Positions 1 to 10,831 of a stretch of 64,000 nt of DNA are shown here, piece by piece. The position numbers and the translations under genes are program-made. How positions within the stretch are numbered: the stretch's first letter is position 1; the number at the start of each line of letters is the position of its first letter. Source of the stretch: Brachynemurus nebulosus. Taxonomy: Eukaryota; Arthropoda; Insecta; Neuroptera; Myrmeleontidae. The stretch lies in NCBI GenBank assembly GCA_035578155.1, contig JAPWDM010000008.1:24700598-24764597 (forward strand). Direction: 5' to 3'. The notes under the pieces were generated by a model, which saw only the letters and a list, made by a program, of their open reading frames with translations, did not search any database and had not been told where the DNA came from.

Positions 1-283
1 GGATGAATAATATATAACTGTTTGTCCGGATTATTTTAATTTTTTTTTTAATATAGCAGGTTGTTTTAATATAATAAAAAAAATATAGTTGTTTATAAAA
101 AAAAAAAAGAATGTAGAGTGATGAAAATAAAATCTCAGAAAAAAGAAGTTAATTTCTCTTATTTTGCTTCTGAGACTACTAAAATAGCGGAAGCACTGTG
201 ATCAGTTTTGGAAAATAAAAAGTTTTTTCCCTCCAAAATAAAATTTTTTACCGTCTGTCTGTCCGTCTGTGTGTCGCCAGTTT

Positions 284-564
284 GCACCAAGTGACATAAC
301 TTCTGAACTATTCGATTGTTTTTAATGAAATATTCAGAAATTATGCAGTTTGGTTCCTAGATGATCCCCTATGAATTTAATCAAAATCGAAGTAACGGTA
401 GCAACGCCGCTACCATGTTATTCCAAAATTGCACCAAGTGGCATAACTTCCGAACTATTCAATTCTTTTTTATGAAATTTTCAGAAATTATGCAGTTTGG
501 TTCCTAGATGATCCCCTATTAATTTAATCGACATCGGAGTAACGGTAGGTACGTCGCTACCATG
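284..564. repeat. Direct duplication, ~147-bp offset
   Basis: Two similar blocks, 284-417 and 431-564, each start with GCACCAAGTG and end near CGCTACCATG. They are probably the remains of a transposon untranslated region, since no open frame accompanies them. The rest of 1-879 is AT-rich and shows no gene. Confidence 0.6.
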
Positions 565-879
565 AAATCCCATTAAATGTCAATATCTTATTTACTGCAA
601 GTCCCATTTCGCTCAAATTTTTAGGGTATTTTGGAGGTTAGTTTCTGAAATATTTTTGCTATTATTTTATAATTTAGCTTTAAATATTTTGAGTTACAAC
701 ATTTTTTTATGAACTTTAAGGCGAAAATATAATTTCACGGTATATATATTATATATTTGGTAGAATACTGTTTTAAAGTCTTTTACGAGTACGAGGAAGA
801 TGTGTGCCACACCCCATTGGCAGTGTATTTTATTTAATTATTGAATACCCACACAAATATTAATAATTAAATATTATTA

Positions 880-1823
880 AGGTAATTATGCAGAAGCACG
901 GCTCCACCTATTTTTGGCTCTGAAAGGAAAACTAATGATCCGATTTTAATGATTTTTTTTTTTAAAATGTTCGTTGCCACGGCGGAATAGTTAAAAAAGA
1001 TACTACAAATCGATACCGATAATGGAAATGCTGGGAAACTGTCGTTAAATTTGAAAAAATTCAATTTTTTCTAGATTTTCTTTTTTTATTTTGTAGGCAT
1101 GTGTGTCAAAGTCGAAGTATATTGTAAAAACTAACTAAACTAACCTAACCTCACCACCTAGTTTTTATATCAAAGTCGAAATATATTGTAAAAACTAACT
1201 AAACTAACCTAACCTTAATTAACCTCACCACCTAGTTTTTATATCAAAGTCGAAATATATTGTAAAAACTAACTAAACTAACCTAACCTTAACTAACCTC
1301 ACCACCTAGTTTTTATACCAAAGTCGAAATATATTGTCAAAACTAACTAAACTAACCTAACCTTAACTAACCTCACCACCTAGTTTTTATATCATCTACT
1401 CTTATTTATTTTGATCAATTTTACCAGAATATGCACTCAAATCATGGCGTTTAGATAATCGTAGTTTACAAAATTAAGTCAATTTTTCTAACTTTCACGC
1501 TTAATATTTCGAAAATGCAACGAGATATTGATTTTTTTTATTCTTGAAAAAGTATTTATTTTGGTCAGTTTTACTAGACTATGCACTCAGGCACACTTAT
1601 AAACGCACACGCACTAAATGACAAAAGAAAATTTAAAAAAATTGATTTTTTTCAAATTTAACGACAGTTTCCCAGCATTTCCATTATCGGTATCGATTTG
1701 TAGTATTTTTTTTAACTAATCCGCCGTGGCAACGAACATTTAAAAAAAAATCATTAAAATCGGATCATTAGTTTTCCTTTCAGAGCCAAAAACAGGTGGA
1801 ACCGTGCTTCTGCATAATTACCT
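880..1823. mobile_element. Foldback transposon in the intron of ZNF gene G
   Basis: Positions 880 to about 1070 are repeated in inverted orientation at about 1637-1823. The ends read AGGTAATTATGCAGAAGCAC. The centre holds a four-copy tandem repeat. No transposase frame is visible, so it is a non-autonomous foldback. It lies 3' of the splice donor of the minus-strand exon at 1883-2254, so it is in that gene's intron or replaces its downstream part. No clear target-site duplication was found and the superfamily is unknown. Confidence 0.75.
1105..1391. repeat. Four-copy tandem repeat, period 74 bp
   Basis: Units start with GTCGAA at 1111, 1175, 1249 and 1323. The first copy is about 10 bp shorter. 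Each unit carries CTAACCTAACC, which resembles the insect telomere repeat (TTAGG)n read on the other strand, followed by CACCACCTAG. It sits in the loop of the foldback element. Confidence 0.85.
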
Positions 1824-1882
1824 ATCGCACCACATACTATACTGTAATTTACCCTTATTTTTATTTCAAATCTAATACTTAC

Positions 1883-2254
1883 CAGTTTTACATTTTGCTC
1901 TTGTAAGTCTGTTAGGTTTTTATTATCTGTCAAAATACTTTTTTCCTGCGGCAATTTAATTGGTTCAAAAACTTTTGTTACTGTTGATAACACTGAATTA
2001 TTTTCAAGCACATCATCTTCTTCCATTTTAATTTCAAATTTATAATCAATTTCATGGCCCGATTCATTCATTTCATCTTTTTCCACTTTAATTTCAAATG
2101 TGTGAAAATTTTCATGGCTCGGTCTAGTCACTTCATCTTTCTCCACTTTAATTTTATTTGTATAATGGATTTCATGGATTGGTTCATTCGCTTCATCTTT
2201 CTCCACTTTGATTAAAACTGTAGGAAAGCCGAATTCATTGACCGAATTCTCCAT
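1883..2254 (-). CDS. ZNF gene G, exon 1 (SUMO-motif N-terminal region), incomplete
   Basis: This is the first coding exon of a zinc-finger gene paralogous to the one at 40910-41885. It encodes 124 residues from a Met in good context and ends in phase 0 at a GTAAGTATT donor. The last residues, QNVKL, match the end of exon 1 in the paralogue. The N-terminal part has an imperfect 20-residue repeat, IKVEKDE three times then IKMEEDD, each fitting the Psi-K-x-E sumoylation consensus followed by acidic residues. The finger exon is not found before the window start, where the paralogue's intron is only 82 bp. It either lies beyond the edge or was lost, and the intron region holds a foldback transposon. 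The gene is real as a homologue; whether it is functional is unknown. Confidence 0.7.
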
Positions 2255-2429
2255 TTCAGATTTCTGTTTTTACACAATTTAATTATACAATACACAAATT
2301 TGAAATTACACAATCTATAAAATGTCTGCTAATGTGACGTGCACATCTTTTACTAGTGTTGTCCATGTTGTGAGTTGTCAGACAGCTTTTCCAAAAAACT
2401 GTAGGTGGCAGCTCTAAAAAGCAGTAGGT

Positions 2430-2737
2430 AGAGTCCCTATAATAAATAGAGTCGTGACATGTCATCCATTTTGTATCCAAAACAGAGCGGGAAGCTTTAA
2501 AATTAATTATCACATGTTTGAGTAAATATTTTTGAGTACATAATAATTGTTAATAAGTTATGAATTAATGAACAATTAAAAATTTTTAATTTAATTATTC
2601 TTGCTAAGTTAAACTGAATGGTTTTTGTTAAGATTTTATTTATTTCCAATGTATTTTACGAAAACTTTGGATACAAAATGCCGGAACCAATCAGCATTCA
2701 GCACACATGTCACGACTCTATTTATTATAGGGACTCT
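2430..2737. repeat. Inverted repeat pair with 32-bp perfect arms
   Basis: Positions 2430-2461 are the perfect reverse complement of 2706-2737 (core ATAAATAGAGTCGTGACATG). Similarity extends further, through GTATCCAAA on both sides. The pair lies just upstream of gene G exon 1 and brackets AT-rich DNA. It may be a small foldback element or a diverged inverted duplication. Confidence 0.7.
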
Positions 2738-2762
2738 AGCAGTAGGCAAGTGGTCAGCATAA

Positions 2763-2926
2763 GGGTCCGTCCACACGACACAAGCTTTACCACCGACTTA
2801 CTTGCGCAAACCAGTTTGTGCAAGTAAACATGTACGTATGGACGGGAAAAAACGTAGCGACTTACTTGCACAAACCTGGTTTGCGCAGGTAAGTCGGTGG
2901 TAAAGCTTGAGCGTGTGGACGGGCCC
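2763..2926. mobile_element. Harbinger-like MITE, 164 bp
   Basis: The terminal inverted repeats begin GGGTCCGTCCACACG and GGGCCCGTCCACACG and continue through a shared CAAGCTTTACCACCGACTTA segment. The element is flanked by a TAA direct repeat at 2760-2762 and 2927-2929. A 3-bp TAA/TTA duplication with GGGCC termini is typical of PIF/Harbinger MITEs. It has no coding capacity. Confidence 0.8.
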
Positions 2927-3076
2927 TAAGTGTAAAAAATTGTAACTAGTTGGGAGCCCAGCGGGAGCCCAACACGCAGTTTCTTGTTTAGTTGTTATTC
3001 GGTCGTTGTGGAGTGTGGATCGGATTTTTTTTCTTTTAATTTTTTATTTAACAGCGAAATTTAAATAAAAAAAAAT

Positions 3077-4035
3077 ATGAAGTGTGTTGTACAAAACTGT
3101 AGAAATCGATCGGAGGAAAAAAATAATGAAAATAAAGGGATTTCCTTCTTTAAGTAAGTGAATATATTTATTTATTGTTGGTTTGTCAAAGCAAAGTCAG
3201 CCATATTTACATAATGTCTGTCCGCACACACACAAACACAAGGTGGTTACGTCACATGCAACTGCCATATCAGGAAACCAGGGTTGGCTTTGATACGATA
3301 AGTGAAATTCTTGTTAATTATTTTCTTATTTATTGTTTTTTTCATTAAAATTAATACATTTTTAAGTTGTTTTGTTACATTTATATTATGTTTCTCTTAA
3401 AATAATTATATTTAAGATATTTATCATTAATAATTATTATGTTATTACATTTTATGTAAAAATAACGTTTTTTAGATTTTCTAAAAATTAAGCAGATTTT
3501 TTTTTTATTTTATGTAGCTGTAGTTATATTAATTTTTTATTGAAATTATTACGTTTATAATATTGGTTTGATATTAATTTCATTAAATTTTTCCAGGTTT
3601 CCAAAAGATATTAAAACTAAATTAGCGTGGGTTAATGCTATTAATAGAATGGACTGGATTCCATCGAAATATTCACGAATTTGTTCGAAGCATTTTAAAA
3701 ATGAATGTATGTATACAACAAAGACGGGAATTCGTAAATTATTACCTGGAGCATTACGTTATATTTGCAACCAGTAAGTGTTACCATATTTATAGTAGTG
3801 TTAAAATGTAGTTAATATTTACGTGTAAATTTTACTTTAAGGCTACAACCGACGTCGAGATGTGATAAATATACACAAACAGATTTTCAAGAAAATACAC
3901 CTCTGTAAATGAATTAATACGGGCTATAAGTGAAAAATACATCGATGTTAGATTTCATTATTTTGCGAAAATAATTAGTACAAAAGAAAGTCGTAGACAT
4001 ATTTATAACAAATTAGTTTTATTTCAAGGAACGTA
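3077..4035 (+). CDS. THAP-domain protein, three exons, probable frameshift
   Basis: THAP domains are C2CH zinc-binding DNA-binding modules found in transposon-derived and host regulators. Exon 1 (3077-3153) gives the N-terminal CVVQNC. The GTAAGT donor joins in phase to exon 2 (3597-3773), giving FFKFPKD, the conserved Trp, an MDWIPSKYSRICSKHF segment with the C-x2-H pair, and LLPG near the domain end. Exon 3 starts at 3842 after a TTTAAG acceptor and reads into KYTQTDF, then meets TAA at 3906-3908 (106 residues). A one-base shift at about 3900 opens a further 42 codons to a TAA at 4033-4035, just before AATAAA. So it is either a short THAP protein or a longer one broken by a single-base change. 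The AVPTIF motif is replaced. Confidence 0.7.
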
Positions 4036-4059
4036 AGAACATATGTAAATTTTTTTTCA

Positions 4060-4065
4060 AATAAA
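4060..4065 (+). terminator. Poly(A) signal of the THAP gene
   Basis: AATAAA lies 25 bp after the second possible stop codon of the THAP gene, a normal spacing. This supports an end of transcription here. Confidence 0.5.
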
Positions 4066-4200
4066 ATACTTTTATAAACGTTTTATTTATTTATTTATTT
4101 TTTATTTATTTTTTTTTGTTTTGTTTCATATAGTATATGGTTTTTTAAATATCATCAGTAGTCAATAGTACTTGTCAGATTTGTATAGAGTCGCAGAACA

Positions 4201-4450
4201 TCGCACGCTTAATAATAAACCGAAATAAGTCAAAATTTCAGAATTCGAACTTCTTGTAATAAACCGAACCAACATAGCTCAAAGAATGGGTACAAGCCGA
4301 TCGCCACGTGAAAAAGCAATATAATATAATATTGCATTGTTTCGCGTGGCGGTCGGATTGTACTCATTCTTGGAGCTACGTTAGTTTGGTTTATTACAAA
4401 AAGTTAGAATTCTGAAATTGACTTATTTCGGTTTATTATTAAGCGTGCGA
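4201..4450. mobile_element. Palindromic MITE, 250 bp
   Basis: The two halves are near-complete inverted copies. The ends read TCGCACGCTTAATAATAAAC and its reverse complement, and inner arms share GCGATCGGCTTGTAC-like sequence around an AT-rich centre. No coding capacity and no convincing target duplication. Confidence 0.75.
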
Positions 4451-4576
4451 CATGTATTTATTTGATAAATTACATTTTAACAATAATGGTCCCCTCATAT
4501 ACAGTTTATATCATTTTGTTTTATTTTTGAATTTTCCTTAATCCTACCCTGATTATTTTATGTAGTAAATATGTTG

Positions 4577-5030
4577 TATGTATCATAATAGTCTGGTGCG
4601 CATGCTCGCTGTGACGTAAGTTTTTGGCGACAAATGTTATACAAGCTACGGAATAGTAGCATGCACAGAGCATCTAGAGAGAAAATACATATTTCTATAC
4701 TACTGGAACCTGTGTAACCACTTGAGATAGAAAATATGTTGTATACATGCACGGTGTTTACTTTGTATTTGTGCGATAAACTCTGTTTGTGTGAGTGGTG
4801 ATAGCCGTCACGTGACCTTTGGTTCACATGCATGTATGTGATGTGTGTGATACCACAACGCTACTTGTGCCGGTTCAACAATCAAATTTATTGTTGTTTG
4901 ACTGACTTACACTGGGCTACGGGTATTGAGCAACTGACACCTAAGCAGCCTAAGATGCACATACTTCCACATAAGTGATTGCAGAAAAGAGACAGTTATA
5001 TTCGTTCTATTTGTTCTGTGGTAGCGTGGT
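4577..5030 (-). repeat. Orphan copy of the gene C upstream module
   Basis: About 365 bp (4665-5024) is the inverted counterpart of 16698-17055, the segment just upstream of ZNF gene C. Shared blocks include CACGTGAC, CAACAATAAATTTGATTG and the end block CTCTCTAGATGCTCT. The piece at 4577-4660 continues into GTGACGTAAG and TTTTGGCGACAA, which recur at 44.9 kb. No ZNF gene follows. It is either a displaced promoter left by segmental duplication or a mobile sequence that supplies promoters. The following 5031-5665 shows no feature I can support. Confidence 0.7.
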
Positions 5031-5665
5031 CCTTTGGCAGTAGGCGTAGAAAAAAGCGGGAGATCTAAACTATCGCTATTTCAAAGTATGAGCGGATATA
5101 TGTATCTAATTGCTGTTTTCCAAACTTTATTATTATATCATTGTCACATGCTCTACAATATGCATAAAAAGGCCCTTTTTTGCTCGTACATAACCAACTT
5201 TTATACAATGGAGTTATAGTTAGATTCCCAAAGTTTGTTATATTTCTGGTCATATTTTATTGAAACTTTCGGTGTTTTGCAAGGGGGTTCTTCATCAGAA
5301 CTACTCATCATAAATATAGATAAATAAATATATGTTTAAATAAATATATTTATGAAATTTCCTAATACAGGAAAGCAATCTAGTATTGTTTGAATAAATG
5401 TTATTCATGAAATGTTTTCCTTCGACCATTTCTATTAACTTGATATAAAATAACATATTATAACTTGTATAATATGTATAGTAGGATATGTCACATTCGT
5501 TTGCAATGTGTAGAGTGTGTGTACATAGAGATTAGGGAGATTCCCTGATTAGTGTCCCTGATAGAGATAATAAACATGTGGTTAGAACCAAGGTCCCTAG
5601 ATGGGGGTTATGGTGACCAAGTACTCTCCATCATGGACCTTGGTGAGAACGAAGAAAACCTCAAA

Positions 5666-5837
5666 AGGAGTCTCCACATTCTCGCCGAGATTGGACGAAA
5701 CGAGAATGTAGATGGTCGTTTCGTTGTGTCTCGCGGTTGGTGTTTTAAAATGCTATTCGCATTTAACGCTGAGCCAACCTCAGCGAGGAACTCGACGAGG
5801 AACCTCGTCTAACCTCGGCGAGAATGTGGAGACTCCT
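5666..5837. mobile_element. Short MITE with 24-bp perfect inverted ends
   Basis: AGGAGTCTCCACATTCTCGC begins a 24-bp end at 5666-5689, mirrored exactly at 5814-5837. The interior is CG-richer than its surroundings (ACCTCGTC and GAACTCGACGAGG runs) and non-coding. The flanks are A-rich, so no target duplication can be assigned. Confidence 0.65.
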
Positions 5838-6007
5838 AAACAGAAAATTGGGAACTAAAAAATAAAAAAGCGGGAGATTCAAGTAGAATACAGAAGAACA
5901 GGAGATTTTTTAAAAAAGCAGAATATCTTCTGCTAAAACTGGAGGTCTGACAACACTGTCACTATATCTGTCATATCCATAGATAAAGTACACCAGAATT
6001 TTATTTC

Positions 6008-6194
6008 TTTTTTTAAATATTTAATTTATTTCCAATTTATTTTAGATGAAAAATAGCGAACTATTAAACCTCATGTCTCAACTCTAATTTTATCCCCTAG
6101 TAAATCAACGCCATCTGGTATATTAGTTACAGCGACGTCAAAAAACGGTCCATTTTTTTTATAATAGACTAAATGGAGAGTGACAGGGACATGG
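6008..6194 (+). repeat. Inverted duplicate of 56327-56515
   Basis: This block matches the reverse complement of 56327-56515, with shared GATGAAAAATAGCGAACTAT, GCCATCTGGTATATTAGTTA and ACTAAATGGAGAGTGACAGG. It is not an obvious transposon. Together with the upstream modules near 5 and 52.7 kb it suggests an old segmental duplication between the two ends of the window. The similarity stops where the 6198-6902 element begins. Confidence 0.7.
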
Positions 6195-6197
6195 TAA

Positions 6198-6902
6198 CAA
6201 GTAAAGGTCCCGAGGCCGGACCTATCGATTTTGATGAAACTAAATATGTTGTAGAATACTAAAAACTAAGGGAGACGTATTTTTTTTATCTGCGGAAAAA
6301 CGGTTTGAAGGGGTGAAATCGCCCTCCAAAAATTGGGGTAAAAATTTAATTTTTCAAATATCTCGAAAACAGTAAGAGATAGAGCAAAAGTTTAAATTGG
6401 CGATATTACTCTTTTTTAAAGAGCTATCTATTGATATGCAATTTGTTCAAACCACATCAACAGGGGTGGTTGGGGGTTAAAATTTAGGGGTTAATTTTAC
6501 AAAAAAGGGGGTGAAAAATAAACAATATAAAAATTTTGTTTACAGATTTGAAATCTACGTCAAAAAATCTAATTGACCTGTTTTTGCTCAATATCCTAAT
6601 ATTAAGTCTAGGGGTAGTTAACTAGAGAGTGACTATGTCGAATAATCGTACTATTTGGGTATTTCAAGAAGTTCTTCTTCATGGAAAATAGCTTAAGACA
6701 ATTAGAATAACGTAGAAATGAAATTCTCGGATTCAAAATTGAGTTTGAGCAACATTGGTGAGGGGGTGAGTCACCCTCTTAAATTACATACTAGTTTACA
6801 TGCACTAAAAAAAAATACGTGTCCCTTAGTTTTTATTTAGTGTTCTACAATATATTTAAGTTTCATCGAAATCGATAGGTCCGGCCTCGGGACCTTTACT
6901 TG
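6198..6902. mobile_element. TAA-flanked Harbinger-like element, 705 bp
   Basis: The ends read CAAGTAAAGGTCCCGAGGCC with inverted similarity over about 90 bp, through CGATAGGTCC and AAACTAAGGG. TAA at 6195-6197 and 6903-6905 is the target duplication. The interior has short repeats of GGGGTTAAAATTTAGGGG type and no transposase frame. Diverged relatives are at 15720-16090 and at 63656 onward. Confidence 0.75.
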
Positions 6903-6905
6903 TAA

Positions 6906-7704
6906 GAGGAATTTATGCTCTTTCTTTTAGTTAAAATTCTACTGTATTACCTCTCTATGGAACTGAGAATGGAGGCACCGGGTATAGGCTACAGATTATA
7001 AAAAACTCGTTAAGTGCGTGTTAGACACGCATTAGGCCAGCTTTACTGATTGTGATTATCTTGAATAATTTTACATAGGTATACGTGTATGATTGTTTAA
7101 GAGAAGAAAGCTAGACTGCATTATTATGTACATGTTTCTTTTACCAAAAAAAACTACATAAGCTACATTTTTAAAATTTTTACTACGTCATTACTACTAT
7201 CTTATTGGCGTATTGTACCACATTCATAGTATTATGAGTATTATGACATAAAATAAAAGTTTAAAAAAATTAAATTTAAGAAAAAAAAATTCAAAAATTT
7301 CCTTTAAAAAGTATTTTTATTTCAAAAACTACAACACCTAAATCAATAATCTTGATACAGCTTGTGTACAATATGTTCCTAAGGTTCCAGTAAAAATTTC
7401 AGCCTTCTGTAACATCCTGAAACAGAGATAAAGGAACAATTTTAGTTCCTTTTTGTGGAAAACAGTTTTTGGGAAATCACAATTAAAGTTAAACAGTGAA
7501 ATATTGCAGGCAAGTTACCTTTAGAACTGTCCTGACTCCTGGCCATAATGAACATTGTTTTTTAATAATTTTTTCACTGAAAACAAAAAACTGAATTACT
7601 TTACATTTCTAGCGACTTTCTCCCCTTAATACACATATTTAATTATTTCATGAATTTGTTTATATAGTTTTTTTTTTTTTTTTTAATTTTTTAAAAATAA
7701 TACC
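6906..7704. other. AT-rich intergenic DNA
   Basis: No gene or clean repeat boundary was seen between the 705-bp element and the downstream flank of ZNF gene A. It contains long A and T runs. Confidence 0.5.
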
Positions 7705-7752
7705 GGCTTCTGGAAAGTTTAATGTGTAAGCGTGCGGACTGACTATTGTTAA
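7705..7752. mobile_element. Right end of a TTAA-flanked piggyBac-like element
   Basis: The block CCGGCTTCTGGAAAG through GCGGACT ends at TTAA (7749-7752). The same end occurs at 55619-55668 and 60113-60165, each abutting TTAA, the piggyBac target site. The left end here was not located. Confidence 0.5.
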
Positions 7753-7788
7753 CATCGAACGTACGATCGATTTCATGGACCGATTCAT

Positions 7789-8880
7789 TCAATTAATATG
7801 AATTCGTTCATGTTTTTTCAAACTATTTGCCTGATAAAATCTTTTACTACATGTATCACATTTGAATGGTTTGTCTCCTGTATGTATTATTTTATGGTTT
7901 TTTAGATTATGTAACTGAGAAAATGTTTTAAAACATATATCACATTTGAATGGTTTCTCGCCTGTATGTATTATTTTATGGGTTTTTAGATTACGTAACT
8001 GAGAAAATGTTTTAAAACATATATCACATTTGAATGGTTTCTCGTCTGTATGCGTTCTTTTATGTCTTTGTAAATCACCTGACTGAGAAAATGTTTTAAA
8101 ACATGTGTCACATTTGAATGGTTTTTCTCCTGTATGTGCTCTTTCATGTCTTTGTAAATCACTTGAGTGAGAAAATGTTTTAAAACATGTGTCACATTTG
8201 AATGGTTTCTCTCCTGTATGTATACTTTCATGTATCTGTATCTGTAAAGCAGATGAGAAAAAAAATGTTTTATTACATATATCACATTTGAATGGTTTCT
8301 CTCTCGTATGTACTCTTTCATGCGTCTTGAATTCGTACGACCGAGAAAATGTTTTAAAACATGTGTTACATTTGAATGGTTTCTCTCTTCTATGTATTCT
8401 TTCATGCACTTTTAAACTACTTGACTGAAAAAATGTTTTAAAACATATATCACATTTGAATGGTCGTTCTCCTGGATGTGTTCTTTCATGTCTTTTTAAA
8501 TTGCTCGACTGAGAAAATGTTTTAAAACATATATTGCATTTGAATGGTTTTTTTCCTGTATGTATATTTTGATGTGTGTGTCCAGCTACACTCTGTGCGT
8601 TAGATATTTCTGACGGTTCACCAAATAAAACGTTTTCCGTTAATATATCCGCTTCGTCATCTTTTAATTTAATTTCGGTATGTAAACTTTTCAAATTTAA
8701 TAAATCAGCAGTACTATTACTTTCTGCTAGTTCCAATTTTATTTTATTTTCATGATATGAAGACTCCGGTACTTCCGTTTTTGTTGTATTTAAAACTGAG
8801 CTGTCTACAATTTGTAAATTTTCCTCCTTTTTTATTTTAACAGTAAATGTTTCAGTAATTGTAGATTCTTTATTTTCCAT
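7789..8880 (-). CDS. ZNF gene A: C2H2 zinc-finger protein, 9 fingers
   Basis: The 363-residue protein starts at the MENK methionine shared by paralogues A, B and D. The frame is open 20 codons further upstream, but that part (LNFAKKKK) is also conserved before the B start and is probably leader. The N-terminal third is acidic, with IKKEEN and IKLELAE (Psi-K-x-E sites) and the family motif LHTEIKLK. Nine tandem fingers follow, joined by H-T-G-E-K-P-F-K-C linkers, with a CFKTF core typical of this subfamily. Finger 4 has two extra residues before the first His (ALQIQIH), giving C-x2-C-x14-H instead of x12. It is likely a nuclear DNA-binding regulator with unknown targets. It is divergent from gene B. 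Confidence 0.92.
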   Translation of the reverse strand: MENKESTITETFTVKIKKEENLQIVDSSVLNTTKTEVPESSYHENKIKLELAESNSTADLLNLKSLHTEIKLKDDEADILTENVLFGEPSEISNAQSVAGHTHQNIHTGKKPFKCNICFKTFSQSSNLKRHERTHPGERPFKCDICFKTFFQSSSLKVHERIHRREKPFKCNTCFKTFSRSYEFKTHERVHTREKPFKCDICNKTFFFSSALQIQIHESIHTGEKPFKCDTCFKTFSHSSDLQRHERAHTGEKPFKCDTCFKTFSQSGDLQRHKRTHTDEKPFKCDICFKTFSQLRNLKTHKIIHTGEKPFKCDICFKTFSQLHNLKNHKIIHTGDKPFKCDTCSKRFYQANSLKKHERIHIN

Positions 8881-9312
8881 TTTCTTCTTTTTTGCAAAAT
8901 TCAATGGTGTAGTTTTGACAATCTTAATAAGTTTTGACATTTACGTGCAGTTAGCTTATTGTTAGTTAGGTTAGTTTCAGTGTTGTCAGACTGACTCATC
9001 GAAATCCCAAAAAAAGGATTTTAGGGGAAAAAAAAACCCAAAAAAATGAAAAAGGTAAATTACAAATAGGTACACGCAAGCCCTAAGCGTATGTGTAAAA
9101 AATTGTGGATAGCAGTGTGCTTGAGTGTGGTTGATACCGCTAGTGGTTTGTCAAGAGGGTTAAGGTATGTCAGAGGTGTCAGATATCGCTTAGGTGGCTT
9201 AAGTGATTCAGTCGTCCATAACACTCGTAGTGGTTCGGACGTTGATTGTTGCAACAAAGTAATACATGAATACGTAGCGCTTAGAGTACATACATAATAT
9301 TACAACAGACAA
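8881..9312. promoter_or_regulatory. Upstream region of ZNF gene A
   Basis: This holds the leader of gene A and a module that reappears inverted at about 52308-52460. Two GTTTTGACA copies (8911 and 8931) correspond to TTGTCAAAAC, which also precedes gene B at 12161-12170. With 11850-12212 it is the ancestral bidirectional promoter region of A and B, now split by the nested transposons. No TATA box can be assigned with confidence. Confidence 0.5.
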
Positions 9313-10114
9313 TGCTGGCGTTCCAGGCGAAAATTTTGTTAGCCTAACGTTAGCTAACAGAGCTTTCACCGTTACAAACCAGAGGGCACGCATTCAAAAA
9401 TTTACATACATTATATCTTAACGCCTTAACTACCGAATGTATTTTGTCGGTAGACTACTAGTGGTATAGTAGTCTACCGACTTTTAAATATTTTCAATAT
9501 TTAAATGAGATGACTTTTCAAGTACGGCAATAATCAGCAGTATTGTTCGCAGCATGTTACCTACTTATCTGTATGAATGCAAAAAGAAACCGTTGCTTGT
9601 GAAACAGGTAACAAATTTAAATACAATTGGAGTGAACATAGGGTGGTATTTGTTGTAAGCAATAAAATAATTTAACATCTTGAAAGTTTATGGTCACTAA
9701 TAACACCCTCTCGAAAAGTCATCCCAAAAATTGTTGGAAAAGGTATACTTACAAGTACCAGTAACTTTATTAACATATTTAAAATATATCTATTAGATTT
9801 TATACAAAAAACTTTTAAACACTTAAAAGTAGAATCATTTAACATATTATTTCTGAAATTTTTAATAGTATTGTATGTACTAGCTACACATAAATAAAAT
9901 TCAAACTTGTTAGGGGCACAAGTGTAAAAAAGTTATTGTACTAATGTTTTTTTAATTGTTATTATTTGATAATTTGGCGATATTGTTGCCGTTTTTTGTG
10001 TTATTCTATTAAAATATGGTTTGTTATTTTTAAGTATATCAAGAGTAACAAAATTGACAACTTAATTTTTAAAATTTTAACAAAAATACGAAGTGGACTG
10101 GTAAGTACCACTAA

Positions 10115-10831
10115 CGGCCGGTTTTATATTCATAATTTTAAAGGTTCTTTAACTAAAGCTACATTTAATTTAAAGTCGACTTTATTTTTAGCATTGTTTT
10201 ACAATGATCAGGTCTGCTTAGTTTTGTTAAAGGACTTTTAAGTGTTGCATGGATAAAACGAACTATGAATGATCGTAGCCAATCTTACTTTTAAAAAAAA
10301 AAATAACTATAGAAACGAAAATATCAACATGATTGAATTTCAAAAAATACGCATTTCACTCATTTCGTTACTGCCAGTGAGATTGGAATAGGAAACTAAA
10401 TTATTTCTTTTTAAAAGAAATTTATCATAAATACAATGAATCATAAAAGAAATCGCGGGTAACCCAGGAATCGTTCAGCCAGTTTAACCCAAAAGCGATG
10501 TTTGATATTAATCCAAGCCGTAAAAATAATCAAAAATATTATTGAAAATAAGCACACAAATAAAATTTTTATTTTATTTATTTAAGGTACGAATATTTTA
10601 TAGAAAAATTATGCTTATAAACAAAATTCAATGATAATAATCAACAATAACAAATATGTTAAAGCCAACTTTAAGCAGTAAAAGTCGAGATAATTCTTAC
10701 GTTAGTTTAAAGTCGACTTTTACACTAGCGGGGCTTTAAATTTGATTGTAAAACAGTACCAAAAATAAAATCAGTTTTAAAGTTGGCTTTAGTGTTAAAG
10801 TCGGCTTTAAATGTGAATGTAAAACTGGTCG
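10115..10831. mobile_element. TAA-flanked element nested in the piggyBac-like element, 717 bp
   Basis: The ends read CGGCCGGTTTTATATTCAT and CGACCAGTTTTACATTCAC, followed by repeated TTAAAGTCGACTTTA-like palindromes. TAA at 10112-10114 and 10832-10834 is a 3-bp target duplication, as in PIF/Harbinger elements. It is the innermost of three nested insertions and has no coding capacity. Confidence 0.7.

Noticed and set aside
1105..1391. CRISPR-like or telomeric array
   Set aside because: The units are contiguous 74-bp tandem repeats without variable spacers, in a eukaryotic foldback. Only an 11-mer per unit resembles telomere sequence.
5552..5812. 86-codon plus frame
   Set aside because: It runs across the MITE at 5666-5837 and ends inside it, so it is composed partly of transposon sequence.
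7986..8405. Minus-strand 139-codon frame with repeated [13 protein letters not shown]
   Set aside because: It is an alternative frame of the zinc-finger repeats of gene A; repeats keep shifted frames open. Similar shadows occur over B, C, D and E.
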